Shown here: positions 43,229 to 52,995 of the stretch, piece by piece
Layout of the letters: every line of letters starts with the position of its first letter
Numbering within the stretch: the stretch's first letter is position 1
NCBI GenBank assembly: GCA_017622575.1
Contig: JAGAQU010000056.1
Coordinates: forward strand, 1-64,000
Source of the DNA: Lachnospiraceae bacterium
GTDB lineage: Bacteria; Bacillota; Clostridia; Lachnospirales; Lachnospiraceae
DNA: 64,000 bases
Direction: 5' to 3'
Translations under genes and position numbers: made by a program
The notes under the pieces: generated by a model
The model's database searches: none
What the model saw: the letters and a program-made list of their open reading frames with translations, nothing else
Told to the model about the DNA's origin: nothing

Positions 43229-45271
43229 ATGTGGATTGAAGGTAATTACAGAAGAAATCTTATGGACATGCACATTGATGACTGGAATCCCGAATTCCTC
43301 TCCAAAATCAATGTGGAAGAGTACGTGGAGGCACTTAAGGATGCCGGAGTGCAGGCTGCCATGGTAAAGGGCAAGCCTCACACGGGCCTGTGCTACTATC
43401 CCACAAAAGTGGGCAGAATGCACCGGGGTCTTAAGGGTTACGACTTTTTAGGCGAAATGATCAAGGCCTGTCATGCAAACAATATCGCCGTCATTGCTTA
43501 TTTTTCCCAGATCTTTGACAACTGGGCTTACGAGGAGCACCCCGCATGGCGTGTGGTGACGGCAGAAGGGAAAAATATGCGGCAGTACCGCCACGGCTCC
43601 GATTTTAAAACCGGCAGATACGGAATCGTATGCCCCAACAATCGGGAATACCGGGAGTATGTGAAAGCGTCCCTGACAGAGATGAATACCCTGTATGATT
43701 TTGAGGGTATGTTCCTTGACATGACCTTTTTCCCCGAGGTCTGCTACTGCAGCAGCTGCCGGGAAAGGTACAAAAAAGAGACGGGAAAGGAGCTTCCCAC
43801 AAGGATCGACTGGAAGGATAAAGACTGGCTTTCTTATGTCTATAAAAGAGATGAATGGATGGCTGAGTACGCAGCCTTTGCCACCGGTTGTGTCAAGGCG
43901 GTAAAGCCCCATGTGACGGTGGAGCATCAGTTTTCCCGAATCACAGGAAGCTGGATCGACGGCAGCTCTGAAATGCTGACGGAGGCGGTGGATTACTGCG
44001 GCGGCGATTACTACGGCGGCTTTTTACAGCAGACCTTCATCAACAAATACTATAAAAATGTGTCACCTAATCTGCCCTTTGTCTATCATACCTCAAGGTG
44101 TGATCCCGAGCTTGTATATCACACCACAACAAAGACACAGGAAGAGCTTTTGCTCCATGTGATCACCGCGCTGGTACATAACGGAGCGTTCCTTCTGGTG
44201 GACGCCATCAACCCTGACGGCTCCATTGTTCCTGAGGTATATCATGGATTGATGAAGAACATTTATGCAAAGACACAGCCCTATGAAAAGTACGTGAACG
44301 GAAATCTTTTGCACAACGCATCCATCTGGTTTGCATCCCACGCAAAATACAATCCTTTTGAACAGAGTGAAGGGATGATGGATAAGAGCTTCCACCCGGA
44401 TTACTACATGGACGCACCGGTATCAGCCGCTTCTGTTTTACGGGAAAACAATGTGCCCTTCGAGGTCATCGGTACCAAAAATTTTGCAGCGGAAACGGCA
44501 GATGTTTTGATCCTTTCCCATGTGGCAGCCATCCGGGATGAGGAAATGGATGAAATTGAGAAATTCCTTGATAAGGGCGGCAACCTCTATATCAGCGGTC
44601 CTGTAGGCAACGAAAGACTGCAGAAGCTCATCGGCATTCAGGTCACGGGTCGGACCCGCCACGAATTCACCTATATGAGCCCCACGAAGGAGGGCGCAGA
44701 TATTCTCACAGGCTTTGACCGGCTTACGCCCCTTACCATTCCCATGGCGCAGATAGAAGCCACCATCACGGATCCTGCCGGAATTACAGTGCTGGCAACC
44801 AGAACACTGCCCTATACCCTGACAGATACGGAGGACTTTGCTGCCATTCATTCCAACCCGCCCGGTGTTTATACGGACGAGCCCTGTCTGATCCTGAAGG
44901 ACACTGGAAAGAACAGGATCATTTGGTCAGCGGCTCCCATCGAGATGTCGAAGCCCTACATGAGCCGTCAGGTATTTTTGCGCATCATCCGTTCTCTCAT
45001 CAGGGAGCCTGCATTTACTTCTAACGCCCCCAAATTTGTGGAGGTGTTATCCTGGGAAAAGGAGGAAAAACAGTATTTTGCCATCATCAATGAGCAGGAG
45101 GAATCCCCCGTAGTTCCCATGTACGACATCACCATTGATGTAAAGAAGCTTGATAAAAAGGCGCTTCTCCTGCCGGAAGGAAAAGAGCTTCCATGTGAAG
45201 TTGTGAACGGAGATACCCTGAGAATTCATCTGCCTAAACTGGAGATCTTCCAGATGATAGAGCTTATCTGA
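43229..45271 (+). CDS. GHL6-like glycoside hydrolase
   Basis: A 680-residue protein with no signal peptide. Residues 1-330 look like a TIM barrel of the GHL6 type (GRYGIVCPNNREYREYV, FEGMFLDMTFFPEVCYCSSC with a probable active-site Asp, CGGDYYGGF), and from about 400 there is a flavodoxin-like beta-galactosidase trimerisation-type domain (ADVLILSHVAAIRDEEMDEI). The substrate is not known; some of these are annotated as fucosidases or galactosidases. It is first in an operon with an epimerase and L-fucose isomerase, which fits intracellular processing of a fucose- or galactose-type glycoside. Confidence 0.65.
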   Translation: MWIEGNYRRNLMDMHIDDWNPEFLSKINVEEYVEALKDAGVQAAMVKGKPHTGLCYYPTKVGRMHRGLKGYDFLGEMIKACHANNIAVIAYFSQIFDNWAYEEHPAWRVVTAEGKNMRQYRHGSDFKTGRYGIVCPNNREYREYVKASLTEMNTLYDFEGMFLDMTFFPEVCYCSSCRERYKKETGKELPTRIDWKDKDWLSYVYKRDEWMAEYAAFATGCVKAVKPHVTVEHQFSRITGSWIDGSSEMLTEAVDYCGGDYYGGFLQQTFINKYYKNVSPNLPFVYHTSRCDPELVYHTTTKTQEELLLHVITALVHNGAFLLVDAINPDGSIVPEVYHGLMKNIYAKTQPYEKYVNGNLLHNASIWFASHAKYNPFEQSEGMMDKSFHPDYYMDAPVSAASVLRENNVPFEVIGTKNFAAETADVLILSHVAAIRDEEMDEIEKFLDKGGNLYISGPVGNERLQKLIGIQVTGRTRHEFTYMSPTKEGADILTGFDRLTPLTIPMAQIEATITDPAGITVLATRTLPYTLTDTEDFAAIHSNPPGVYTDEPCLILKDTGKNRIIWSAAPIEMSKPYMSRQVFLRIIRSLIREPAFTSNAPKFVEVLSWEKEEKQYFAIINEQEESPVVPMYDITIDVKKLDKKALLLPEGKELPCEVVNGDTLRIHLPKLEIFQMIELI

Positions 45272-45291
45272 TAAAGAGGAGGTAACAACTT

Positions 45292-46194
45292 ATGAAATAT
45301 GGAATTTATTTTGCTTATTGGGAGCAGGAATGGAACGTAGACCAGAAGAAATATATCTCCAAGGTGAAAGACCTTGGCTTTGATGTCCTTGAGATTTCCT
45401 GCGCCATGCTGAAGAATATCAGCAGGGAAGAGCTGCTTTCCATGAAACAGATGGCAAAGGATGCCGGCATCACTCTGACTGCAGGCTATGGCCCCGGCGC
45501 ATCGGAAAATCTGGCAAGCAGTGATCCCGCCATCGTGAAAGGAGCCATAGCCTTCTACACCGATATCTTACAGAAGCTGGAGCTTCTTGACATCCACACC
45601 ATCGGCGGTGGCATTTATTCCTACTGGCCGGTAGACTACACGAAGCCCATCGACAAGAAAGGGGACTGGGAGCGAAGTGTGTCCAACGTGAGAACTGTGG
45701 GAAAAATTGCCGGAGAGTGCGGTGTGGAATACTGTCTGGAGGTATTGAACCGCTTCGAAGGCTATCTTTTAAACACCTGTGCGGAGGCAAAGAAGTTTGT
45801 GGAAGAGGTGGATGTCCCCACCGTGAAGATCATGCTGGATACCTTCCATATGAATATAGAAGAAGATGATATGATGGAAGCCATTCTGCTTGCCGGCGAT
45901 AAGCTGGGACACTTCCATGTAGGAGAAAACAACAGACGCCTCCCTGGCAAGGGAGGTATGCCCTGGTATCAGATCGGTTCCGCTCTCCGCGCCATCGGCT
46001 ATGACAAAAATGTGGTGATGGAGCCCTTTGTAAAGAGCGGCGGCGGCGTGGGCAGCGATATCAAGGTATGGCGCGATCTGAGCAATGGTGCCTCCACCAA
46101 AATGCTTGACGCAGACGCTGCTGCTTCCGTGGCATACCTTAGGAACGTGTTCAGCGGTCCCAATTCAGACTATGCCAGCGTACTTCGCGGCTAA
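45292..46194 (+). CDS. D-psicose (allulose)/tagatose 3-epimerase
   Basis: A 300-residue TIM-barrel ketose 3-epimerase. The start MKYGIYFAYWEQEW, the segments YSYWPVDYTKPIDKKGDWERS and IKVWRDLSNGA closely resemble the known enzyme of Clostridium cellulolyticum. The metal-binding residues are recognisable as Glu in CLEVLNRFE, Asp in LDTFHMNIEED, His in GHFHVGE and Glu in VVMEPFV. It interconverts ketoses such as fructose and psicose, or L-fuculose and relatives. It sits between the GHL6-like gene and fucI, so a deoxyketose may be the natural substrate. Confidence 0.92.
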   Translation: MKYGIYFAYWEQEWNVDQKKYISKVKDLGFDVLEISCAMLKNISREELLSMKQMAKDAGITLTAGYGPGASENLASSDPAIVKGAIAFYTDILQKLELLDIHTIGGGIYSYWPVDYTKPIDKKGDWERSVSNVRTVGKIAGECGVEYCLEVLNRFEGYLLNTCAEAKKFVEEVDVPTVKIMLDTFHMNIEEDDMMEAILLAGDKLGHFHVGENNRRLPGKGGMPWYQIGSALRAIGYDKNVVMEPFVKSGGGVGSDIKVWRDLSNGASTKMLDADAAASVAYLRNVFSGPNSDYASVLRG

Positions 46195-46242
46195 TATTGA
46201 TGTTTGGATTGTATGAAAGTTGTATTAAGAAGGAGAAACGTG

Positions 46243-48012
46243 ATGAAAAATTATCCTGCAATCGGCATTCGTCCCATTGTGGACTCCAGACGCATGGGAA
46301 TCAGGGATGCGCTGGAAGGTAAAGTGCGCGAAATGGCGGAAAGCGCCAAAAAATTAATTGAAGAAAATGTATTTTATGCAGACGGTACACCGGTGAATGT
46401 TGTTGTATTTCCGGGCAGTATCGCCGGCGGAGAGGAAGCTGCCAGATGTGCCTCTTACTTTGAAACACGTGGCGTGGTGGCGACTTTAAGTGTGACTCCA
46501 AGCTGGTGCTATCCTCTGGAGACCATAGACTTAAATCCCCTCACGCTGAAAGCCATCTGGGGTTTTAACGGGACAGAACGCCCCGGTGCCGTTTATCTGG
46601 CATCTGCATTGGCCGCCCACAACCAAATGAAGCTGCCCTGCTACTCCATTTACGGAAGAGATGTACAGGACATGGAGGAAACGGAAATCCCTGAGGATGT
46701 GCGGGAAAAGATTCTCCGTTTTGCCAGATGTGCCGCAGTCGTGGGACAGATGAAAAACAAATCCTATGTAGGCATCGGTGCCGTTTCCATGGGCATCATG
46801 GGGTCTTTTCTCGATCCCCTGTTTTATATTCAGTATCTCGGCATGCGTCCGGAGTGGGTGGATATGACAGAGATCTTAAGAAGAATGGATCTTGGTATCT
46901 ATGAGAAAGAAAAGTTTGAGGAGGCCCTCGCCTGGGTAAAGAAATACTGCAGGGAAGGACATGATCCCAACCCGGAAAGCCGTGCACACACAAGGCAGCA
47001 GAAGGAGGAAGAGTGGGAGTTCGTGGTTAAGATGACTCTCATTGTAAAGGATATCATGCAGGGCAATGAAAAGCTGGCCGAAATGGGCTTTGTGGAGGAA
47101 TCTCTCGGCAGAAATGCCCTTTTTGCAGGCTTCCAGGGGCAGCGTATGTGGACAGATTACAGACCAAACGCCGACTTCACCGAGGCGATCTTGAACTCCA
47201 CCTTCGACTGGGACGGAAAGAGACCGCCATTTGTATTTGCCACCGAAAATGACAACTTAAACGGTCTTGCTATGGTATTCGGTAATCTCCTGACCGGAAA
47301 AGCCAGCGGTTTTTCCGATGTCAGATGCCACTGGAGCCCGGAAGCAGTAGAGCGTGTCACCGGCTGGAAGCCGGAGGGCTCCGCAAAGGAAGGCTTTATC
47401 CATCTGATCAATTCCGGTTCCACCTGTCTGGATGCCACGGGAAAGAGCAGGGATAAGAATGGCAACCCCGTGATGAATCCCTGGTGGGATATGACGGAAA
47501 ATGACATCGAAGCCTGCCTTGATGCCACCGACTGGTGCCCCGCAGAGCTCTGTCAGTTTCGTGGCGGCGGCTATTCCTCCCATTTTAAGACAGATGCGGA
47601 AATGCCTCTCACCATGGTTAGGGTAAATCTGGTAGAGGGAGTCGGCCCCGTGCTTCAGATCGCAGAGGGAAAAAGCATTGTTCTCCCTGAGGAAGTTCAT
47701 CACAAGCTTGATGAGAGAACGGATCCCACCTGGCCCACCACCTGGTTTGTCCCGAGAACCACAGGAGAAGGAGCCTTCCGCGATGTCTACAGTGTAATGG
47801 CTAACTGGGGTGCCAACCACGGCGCCTTCATCCACGGACACGTGGGCGCTGACCTGATTACCCTGGCATCTATGCTGAGAATTCCCGTAGCCATGCACAA
47901 TGTGGAGGAAGAAAAAATCTTCCGTCCCCATGCATGGGGAAGCTTTGGCACGAAGGATACGGAAGCCGCAGACTTCGCAGCCTGCAAGGCCTACGGGCCC
48001 TTATATGGCTAA
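46243..48012 (+). CDS. fucI: L-fucose isomerase
   Basis: A 589-residue isomerase of the FucI family converting L-fucose to L-fuculose with Mn2+. The first residues MKNYPAIGIRPIVDSR and the segments FATENDNLNG (with the catalytic Glu) and VRCHWSPEAVERVTG match the family at near-normal length. I start at 46243, where AAGGAGAAACG precedes the ATG. It ends the GHL6/epimerase operon, 48 bases downstream of the epimerase. L-fuculose kinase and aldolase are not in this window. Confidence 0.93.
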   Translation: MKNYPAIGIRPIVDSRRMGIRDALEGKVREMAESAKKLIEENVFYADGTPVNVVVFPGSIAGGEEAARCASYFETRGVVATLSVTPSWCYPLETIDLNPLTLKAIWGFNGTERPGAVYLASALAAHNQMKLPCYSIYGRDVQDMEETEIPEDVREKILRFARCAAVVGQMKNKSYVGIGAVSMGIMGSFLDPLFYIQYLGMRPEWVDMTEILRRMDLGIYEKEKFEEALAWVKKYCREGHDPNPESRAHTRQQKEEEWEFVVKMTLIVKDIMQGNEKLAEMGFVEESLGRNALFAGFQGQRMWTDYRPNADFTEAILNSTFDWDGKRPPFVFATENDNLNGLAMVFGNLLTGKASGFSDVRCHWSPEAVERVTGWKPEGSAKEGFIHLINSGSTCLDATGKSRDKNGNPVMNPWWDMTENDIEACLDATDWCPAELCQFRGGGYSSHFKTDAEMPLTMVRVNLVEGVGPVLQIAEGKSIVLPEEVHHKLDERTDPTWPTTWFVPRTTGEGAFRDVYSVMANWGANHGAFIHGHVGADLITLASMLRIPVAMHNVEEEKIFRPHAWGSFGTKDTEAADFAACKAYGPLYG

Positions 48013-48047
48013 GAAATACGGAAATACGGATTCAACTAAATTTTTTG

Positions 48048-48076
48048 TTGACAACAAAAAAATACCGCGTTATTAT
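48048..48076 (+). promoter_or_regulatory. Promoter of the trp operon
   Basis: TTGACA (48048-48053), 17 bases, TATTAT (48071-48076), followed within about 20 bases by the T-box leader. It begins 36 bases past the fucI stop codon. Confidence 0.8.
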
Positions 48077-48094
48077 GAGATTAATTTAATATCA

Positions 48095-48374
48095 CTTTAA
48101 ACCGTTGAAGCGGAGATAAAGGTGATGATGCTCCCACAGAGAGCCCGGCGTGCTGAGAACGGGTGGAAAACAAGTCATCAAATGGACCGCCGAGGGTGCA
48201 GGGAAAAGCAGGTTTTCTATTTGCTTAGTATTCTGCAACGTGGAGGCATACGTCAGTTGCCGGGGATATGCTGGTATCCTGTTAAGCGTACAGCACAGCT
48301 GTAAATCAAGGTGGCACCGCGGATCGATTATCATTCGTCCTTGACAGAAATTAAATTCTGTCAAGGACTTTTTT
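48095..48374 (+). promoter_or_regulatory. Tryptophan T-box riboswitch with terminator
   Basis: The T-box sequence AAGGTGGCACCGCGG is at 48308-48322, and a strong terminator follows: GTCCTTGACAGAA (48337-48349) pairs with TTCTGTCAAGGAC (48356-48368) before TTTTTT. The Stem I region has the AGAGAGC bulge motif and a probable specifier TGG at 48183-48185 (Trp). Uncharged tRNA-Trp binding to the specifier and T-box would form the antiterminator and let transcription continue into trpE. The specifier is read by position, not by folding software. Confidence 0.85.
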
Positions 48375-48418
48375 CGTCAGCAGAAGGTCAAAAGAAGCTG
48401 CAATATAAAGGAGGCAAT

Positions 48419-49882
48419 ATGATAAAACCCAGTATCAACACACTAAAAGAACTGAAAGCTCAAAATAGGTATAAGATGGCACCCTTAAGTATGGAAATTT
48501 TATCAGACTTAAGAACCCCTATTGAGGTGTTAAAGATCCTGAAAAATGTTTCCAGCCACTGCTATCTTCTGGAGTCTGTCTCCGATCACGAGAAATGGGG
48601 CCGTTACACCTTTTTGGGGTATGATCCCAGCCTTGAGATCACCTGTCAGAACGGACAGATGAAAGTGGGCGCCCTCTCCTTTGAGACAAAGGATCCCGGC
48701 AAATATATAAGGCAGGTGGTTGCGGAACACAAAAGTCCCAAGTTCTCCTATCTTCCACCCTTTACCGGAGGCCTTGTAGGGTACTTTTCCTATGATTATC
48801 TGAAATATGCGGAACCCTCCCTTCGCCTTGATGCCAACGATACCGAGGGCTTCAAGGATGTGGATCTGATGCTTTTTGACAAGGTCATCGCCTTCGATAA
48901 CTTCAGACAGAAGATCATATTGATCGTGAATATCTATCTCGAAGACCTGGATACCGAATACAACCGCGGTGTCCTTGCGCTGAGGCAGATGGCCGAGCTG
49001 ATCAAAAACGGAACGCCGGTAAAGGATCCCGGCGGAAAATGTATTTCCGAGTTCAAGCCTTTATTCAACAAAGAAGAATATTGCTCCATGGTTGAGAAAG
49101 CAAAATATCACATCAAGGAAGGTGATATTTTCCAGATCGTTCTCTCCAACCGTCTAGAAGCGGAATTTGAAGGAAGTCTCTTAAATACCTACCGTATTTT
49201 GAGAACCTTAAATCCTTCTCCCTATATGTTCTATTTTTCCAGCAGTGACATGGAGGTGGCAGGTGCCTCCCCGGAAACACTGGTGAAGCTCGAGGATGGC
49301 ATTCTCCATACCTTCCCCCTGGCCGGTACAAGGCCAAGAGGTAAAACCGAGGAGGAAGACAAGGCTTTGGAAAAAGAGCTTCTTGCAGATCCCAAGGAGC
49401 TGGCAGAACACAACATGCTGGTGGATCTTGGACGAAACGATATCGGAAAGATCAGCAAGTTCGGCTCTGTGGAGGTAGAGAAATACCATTGCATTGAGCG
49501 GTATTCCCACGTGATGCACATCGGCTCCACAGTCAGAGGAGAGATCCGGGAAGATGAGGATGCACTTTCGGCCATCGATTCCATTCTTCCCGCCGGTACC
49601 CTTTCCGGGGCTCCCAAGATCAGGGCATGTCAGCTGATCAACGATCTGGAGAATAACAAACGGGGTATTTACGGAGGCGCCATCGGCTACATTGATTTCA
49701 CCGGAAATCTGGACACCTGCATTGCCATCCGCATTGCCTACAAGAAAAACGGCAAAGTGTTCATCAGAAGCGGAGCCGGCATCGTGGCAGACTCCGTTCC
49801 CGAAAAAGAATATCAGGAATGTTTAAACAAAGCGGCAGCTGTTGTGAATGCATTAAAAGCAGCCGGGGAGGTGACGGAATGA
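48419..49882 (+). CDS. trpE: Anthranilate synthase component I
   Basis: A 487-residue chorismate-binding subunit. The C-terminal half carries GDIFQIVLSNRLEAEFEG, AGTRPRGKTEEEDKAL and GAPKIRACQLINDLE, the chorismate-binding core; the N-terminal half includes the Trp feedback site region, where LLES at about 40-45 corresponds to the LLES motif known to bind tryptophan. GGAGG precedes the ATG at 48419. The stop overlaps the trpG start. Confidence 0.96.
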   Translation: MIKPSINTLKELKAQNRYKMAPLSMEILSDLRTPIEVLKILKNVSSHCYLLESVSDHEKWGRYTFLGYDPSLEITCQNGQMKVGALSFETKDPGKYIRQVVAEHKSPKFSYLPPFTGGLVGYFSYDYLKYAEPSLRLDANDTEGFKDVDLMLFDKVIAFDNFRQKIILIVNIYLEDLDTEYNRGVLALRQMAELIKNGTPVKDPGGKCISEFKPLFNKEEYCSMVEKAKYHIKEGDIFQIVLSNRLEAEFEGSLLNTYRILRTLNPSPYMFYFSSSDMEVAGASPETLVKLEDGILHTFPLAGTRPRGKTEEEDKALEKELLADPKELAEHNMLVDLGRNDIGKISKFGSVEVEKYHCIERYSHVMHIGSTVRGEIREDEDALSAIDSILPAGTLSGAPKIRACQLINDLENNKRGIYGGAIGYIDFTGNLDTCIAIRIAYKKNGKVFIRSGAGIVADSVPEKEYQECLNKAAAVVNALKAAGEVTE

Positions 49883-50451
49883 TTTTATTGATCGATAATT
49901 ATGACAGTTTTTCTTACAACCTGTTTCAACTGGTAGGCTCCATCAACCCCGACATACAGGTGATCAGAAATGACGTTGCCACACCTTCGGAAATTGCCGC
50001 CATGAAGCCGGAATCCATCATCATCTCCCCCGGTCCCGGAAGACCGGAGGACGCAGGTATCTGTATTGATGTGGTAAAAGAGCTTGGGGATCGGTTTCCC
50101 ATCCTGGGTGTCTGTCTCGGCCACCAGTCCATCTGCAAAGCCTACGGCGCTACCGTTTCCTATGCCAAAGAGCTGATGCACGGCAAGCAGTCTCTCACAA
50201 CGCTTGAACCCGACTGTCCCATTTTTGCGGGCTGTCCTAAGGCGGCTCCCGTTGCCAGATATCACTCACTGGCAGTGCTTGAGGAAACACTTCCCGAGTG
50301 CCTGCAGGTAACGGCAAGAACGGAGGACGGCGAGATCATGGCGGTGCAGCACACCGTAAACCCCGTTTACGGACTGCAATTCCACCCGGAATCCATTCTC
50401 ACCCCGGACGGAAAGATCATGTTACAGAATTTTCTTAAGATAAAAAAATAG
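49879..50451 (+). CDS. trpG: Anthranilate synthase component II (glutamine amidotransferase)
   Basis: A 190-residue class I glutamine amidotransferase that provides ammonia to TrpE. The nucleophile is Cys79 in GVCLGHQSI, with the triad His and Glu in LQFHPES near 169-172. It starts inside the trpE stop (ATGA), so the two are coupled. It is not fused to TrpD, which is separate here. In Firmicutes such a subunit may also serve PabB, but no pab gene is near. Confidence 0.95.
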   Translation: MILLIDNYDSFSYNLFQLVGSINPDIQVIRNDVATPSEIAAMKPESIIISPGPGRPEDAGICIDVVKELGDRFPILGVCLGHQSICKAYGATVSYAKELMHGKQSLTTLEPDCPIFAGCPKAAPVARYHSLAVLEETLPECLQVTARTEDGEIMAVQHTVNPVYGLQFHPESILTPDGKIMLQNFLKIKK

Positions 50452-50520
50452 AAAGCCCGAAAACTCTCTATTAAAATATGGAAACTCAAAGCAAAGAATC
50501 AAAGAAAGGATATGAGAAAA

Positions 50521-51540
50521 ATGATCAAGGAAGCAATTGTAAAAATCGTTGACAAACAGGACTTAACCTATGACGAAGCATACGCCGTCATGAATGAAAT
50601 CATGGGCGGAGAGACTTCTCCTACACAGAACGCAGCTTTTCTGGCTGCTTTATCTACGAAGAGCACCACAGCGGAAACCATTGATGAAATTGCCGGATGT
50701 GCTGCTGCCATGAGATCCCACGCATTAAAGGTAGAACACGACGGAGAAGTACTGGAAATTGTGGGAACCGGCGGTGACGGCGCACACAGCTTTAACATTT
50801 CCACCACCTCTGCCATGGTCATTGCCGCAGGCGGTGTCAAGGTAGCCAAGCACGGAAACCGTGCCGCATCTTCCAAATGTGGAGCTGCAGACTGTCTGGA
50901 AGCCCTCGGTATCAACATCAATCTGGAGCCTGAAAAATGTACGGATCTCCTTCGCACCATCGGCATCTGCTTCCTGTTTGCACAGAAATATCACACCTCC
51001 ATGAAATATGTAGGGGCCATCCGCAGGGAACTGGGAATCCGTACTGTTTTCAACATCTTAGGGCCTCTTACCAACCCCGCTTCCCCTTCCATGATGCTCC
51101 TCGGTGTTTATAACAAAGCACTGGTGGAACCCCTTGCAAGAGTCCTTAACAACCTTGGCGTAAAGAGAGCCATGGTGGTTTACGGCATGGACAAGATGGA
51201 CGAGATTTCCGCAAGCTCCGAGACCTTTGTCTGTGAGCTGAACAATGGTAACTACAAATCCTATACCATCAAACCGGAGGATTTTGGTTTTACCTCCTGC
51301 ACAAAGGAGGATCTGGTGGGCGGAACACCGGAAGAAAACGCACAGATCACCCTTGCCATTTTAAAGGGTGAAAAAGGCCCCAAGAGAAATGCGGTTCTTT
51401 TAAATGCCGGTGCCGCTCTTTATATCGGCGGTAAGGCTGACAGCCTTGCAGACGGTGTGAAGCTGGCAGCAGAACTGATCGACAGCGGCAAAGCACTTGC
51501 CAAGCTGGAGGAATTTAAAACAGAAAGCAACAAAAAATGA
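50521..51540 (+). CDS. trpD: Anthranilate phosphoribosyltransferase
   Basis: A 339-residue enzyme joining anthranilate and PRPP. The PRPP-binding motif [29 protein letters not shown] and [10 protein letters not shown] are all present. I start at 50521 because the AAAGGA ribosome site is ten bases upstream of that ATG; the ATG at 50512 is too close to it. Sixty-nine bases separate it from trpG. Confidence 0.95.
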   Translation: MIKEAIVKIVDKQDLTYDEAYAVMNEIMGGETSPTQNAAFLAALSTKSTTAETIDEIAGCAAAMRSHALKVEHDGEVLEIVGTGGDGAHSFNISTTSAMVIAAGGVKVAKHGNRAASSKCGAADCLEALGININLEPEKCTDLLRTIGICFLFAQKYHTSMKYVGAIRRELGIRTVFNILGPLTNPASPSMMLLGVYNKALVEPLARVLNNLGVKRAMVVYGMDKMDEISASSETFVCELNNGNYKSYTIKPEDFGFTSCTKEDLVGGTPEENAQITLAILKGEKGPKRNAVLLNAGAALYIGGKADSLADGVKLAAELIDSGKALAKLEEFKTESNKK

Positions 51541-51566
51541 AACAATAAGAAAGGTGTACTTGACCT

Positions 51567-52352
51567 ATGGCAACCATTCTTGATACCATTGCTGTATATG
51601 CGGCTAAGCGAGTGAAAGCTGCCAAAGCGCAGGTGCCGCTCGAAGAAATAAAAAAACAGACGCTCTCCATGAATTGTAACACCGGCTTTCCTTTTGAGAA
51701 AGCGCTCCGCCAGGGAGACATCAGCTTTATCTGCGAGTGCAAAAAGGCTTCCCCCTCCAAGGGACTGATCGCAGAGGATTTCCCCTATCTTGCCATCGCA
51801 AGGGATTATGAAGCGGCAGGTGCCTCCTGTATTTCCGTGCTGACAGAGCCCAAGTGGTTTCTCGGCAGTGACCGTTATCTGAAAGAAATTGCAGAGGCAG
51901 TCTCTATTCCCTGTATCCGCAAGGATTTCACTGTGGATGAATATATGATCTACGAGGCAAAGCTTCTCGGTGCAAGTGCCGTGCTCCTTATCTGTGCCCT
52001 GCTGCCGGAAGAAACCATTAAACAATATATCGAAATCTGCGACAAGCTTGGTTTGTCTGCCCTGGTGGAAGCCCACGACGAGAAGGAGATTGCCTCCGCT
52101 ATCCGTGCAGGCGCCCGCATCATCGGCGTGAACAACAGAAATCTCAAGGATTTTACCGTGGACGTCCACAATTCGGAGCGGTTGCGTAAGCTGGTGCCCG
52201 AATCCGTGCTCTTTGTGGCGGAGAGCGGTATCCGTACTTCAGCAGACATTGATGTACTCCGTCATGCCAACGTCAATGCAGTATTGATCGGCGAAACACT
52301 GATGAGAGCACCTGACAAAAAGGCCATGCTGGATGCGCTTAAAGGAATTTGA
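51567..52352 (+). CDS. trpC: Indole-3-glycerol phosphate synthase
   Basis: A 261-residue TIM barrel closing the indole ring. The catalytic residues are recognisable in FICECKKASPSKG, CISVLTEPKWFLG, IRKDFTVDEYMI, GVNNRNLKDF and FVAESGI. It is separate from TrpF, as in most Firmicutes. The next gene overlaps or abuts its end. Confidence 0.95.
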   Translation: MATILDTIAVYAAKRVKAAKAQVPLEEIKKQTLSMNCNTGFPFEKALRQGDISFICECKKASPSKGLIAEDFPYLAIARDYEAAGASCISVLTEPKWFLGSDRYLKEIAEAVSIPCIRKDFTVDEYMIYEAKLLGASAVLLICALLPEETIKQYIEICDKLGLSALVEAHDEKEIASAIRAGARIIGVNNRNLKDFTVDVHNSERLRKLVPESVLFVAESGIRTSADIDVLRHANVNAVLIGETLMRAPDKKAMLDALKGI

Positions 52353-52378
52353 CAATCACATGTCGGAAAGGATATTCT

Positions 52379-52984
52379 ATGACAAAATTAAAGATCTGCG
52401 GATTAAAGTCAGAAGATGATATTTCCTATGCAAATGAACTGAAACCGGACTATATCGGATTTGTCTTTTTGCAGGGCAGAAAGCGGTATGTTTCCCCTTC
52501 TCATGCCGCGCATCTAAGGGAACTGCTTGACCCTTCCATTCCGGCTGTCGGAGTTTTTGTCAATGAGCCTCTGGAGCACGTCATTTCACTGGCCGAAAGC
52601 GGAACCATCCAGATGATCCAGCTTCACGGTCAGGAGGATGAAGCATATCTTCGAACGCTGCGGGAACGCTGCAGCAAGCCTGTGATCAAGGCCTTTATTA
52701 TCAGGACAAAGGAAGATATCGAAAAAGCGCTTTTCTACCCTTCCGATTATCTTTTGCTGGACAACGGACTCGGCACGGGGGAAGCCTTTGACTGGTCACT
52801 GATCAGGGAGATAGACAGACCCTTTTTCCTGGCCGGCGGCTTACATCCCGGAAATGCCTCTTCCGCCATAGAACTGGCACATCCTTATGCATTGGATGTG
52901 AGCTCCGGGGTGGAGACAGATGGAAGTAAGGATTATGAAAAGATGAAAGCATTTATTCATACAGTAAGAACAACCGTTAATTAA
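52379..52984 (+). CDS. trpF: Phosphoribosylanthranilate isomerase
   Basis: A 201-residue TIM barrel with MTKLKICGLKS, FVLQGRKRYVSP-like GFVFLQGRKRYVS, GVFVNE, IQLHGQED and LDVSSGVETDG, the phosphate-binding end. I start at 52379, with GGAAAGGA before the ATG. It follows trpC by 26 bases and precedes trpB by 11. Confidence 0.95.
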   Translation: MTKLKICGLKSEDDISYANELKPDYIGFVFLQGRKRYVSPSHAAHLRELLDPSIPAVGVFVNEPLEHVISLAESGTIQMIQLHGQEDEAYLRTLRERCSKPVIKAFIIRTKEDIEKALFYPSDYLLLDNGLGTGEAFDWSLIREIDRPFFLAGGLHPGNASSAIELAHPYALDVSSGVETDGSKDYEKMKAFIHTVRTTVN

Positions 52985-52995
52985 GGAGGTAATTT

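Noticed and set aside
47257..47931. A 224-codon minus-strand frame
   Set aside because: It is antisense to fucI, rich in Cys, His and Gly as shadow frames often are, and lacks a start signal.
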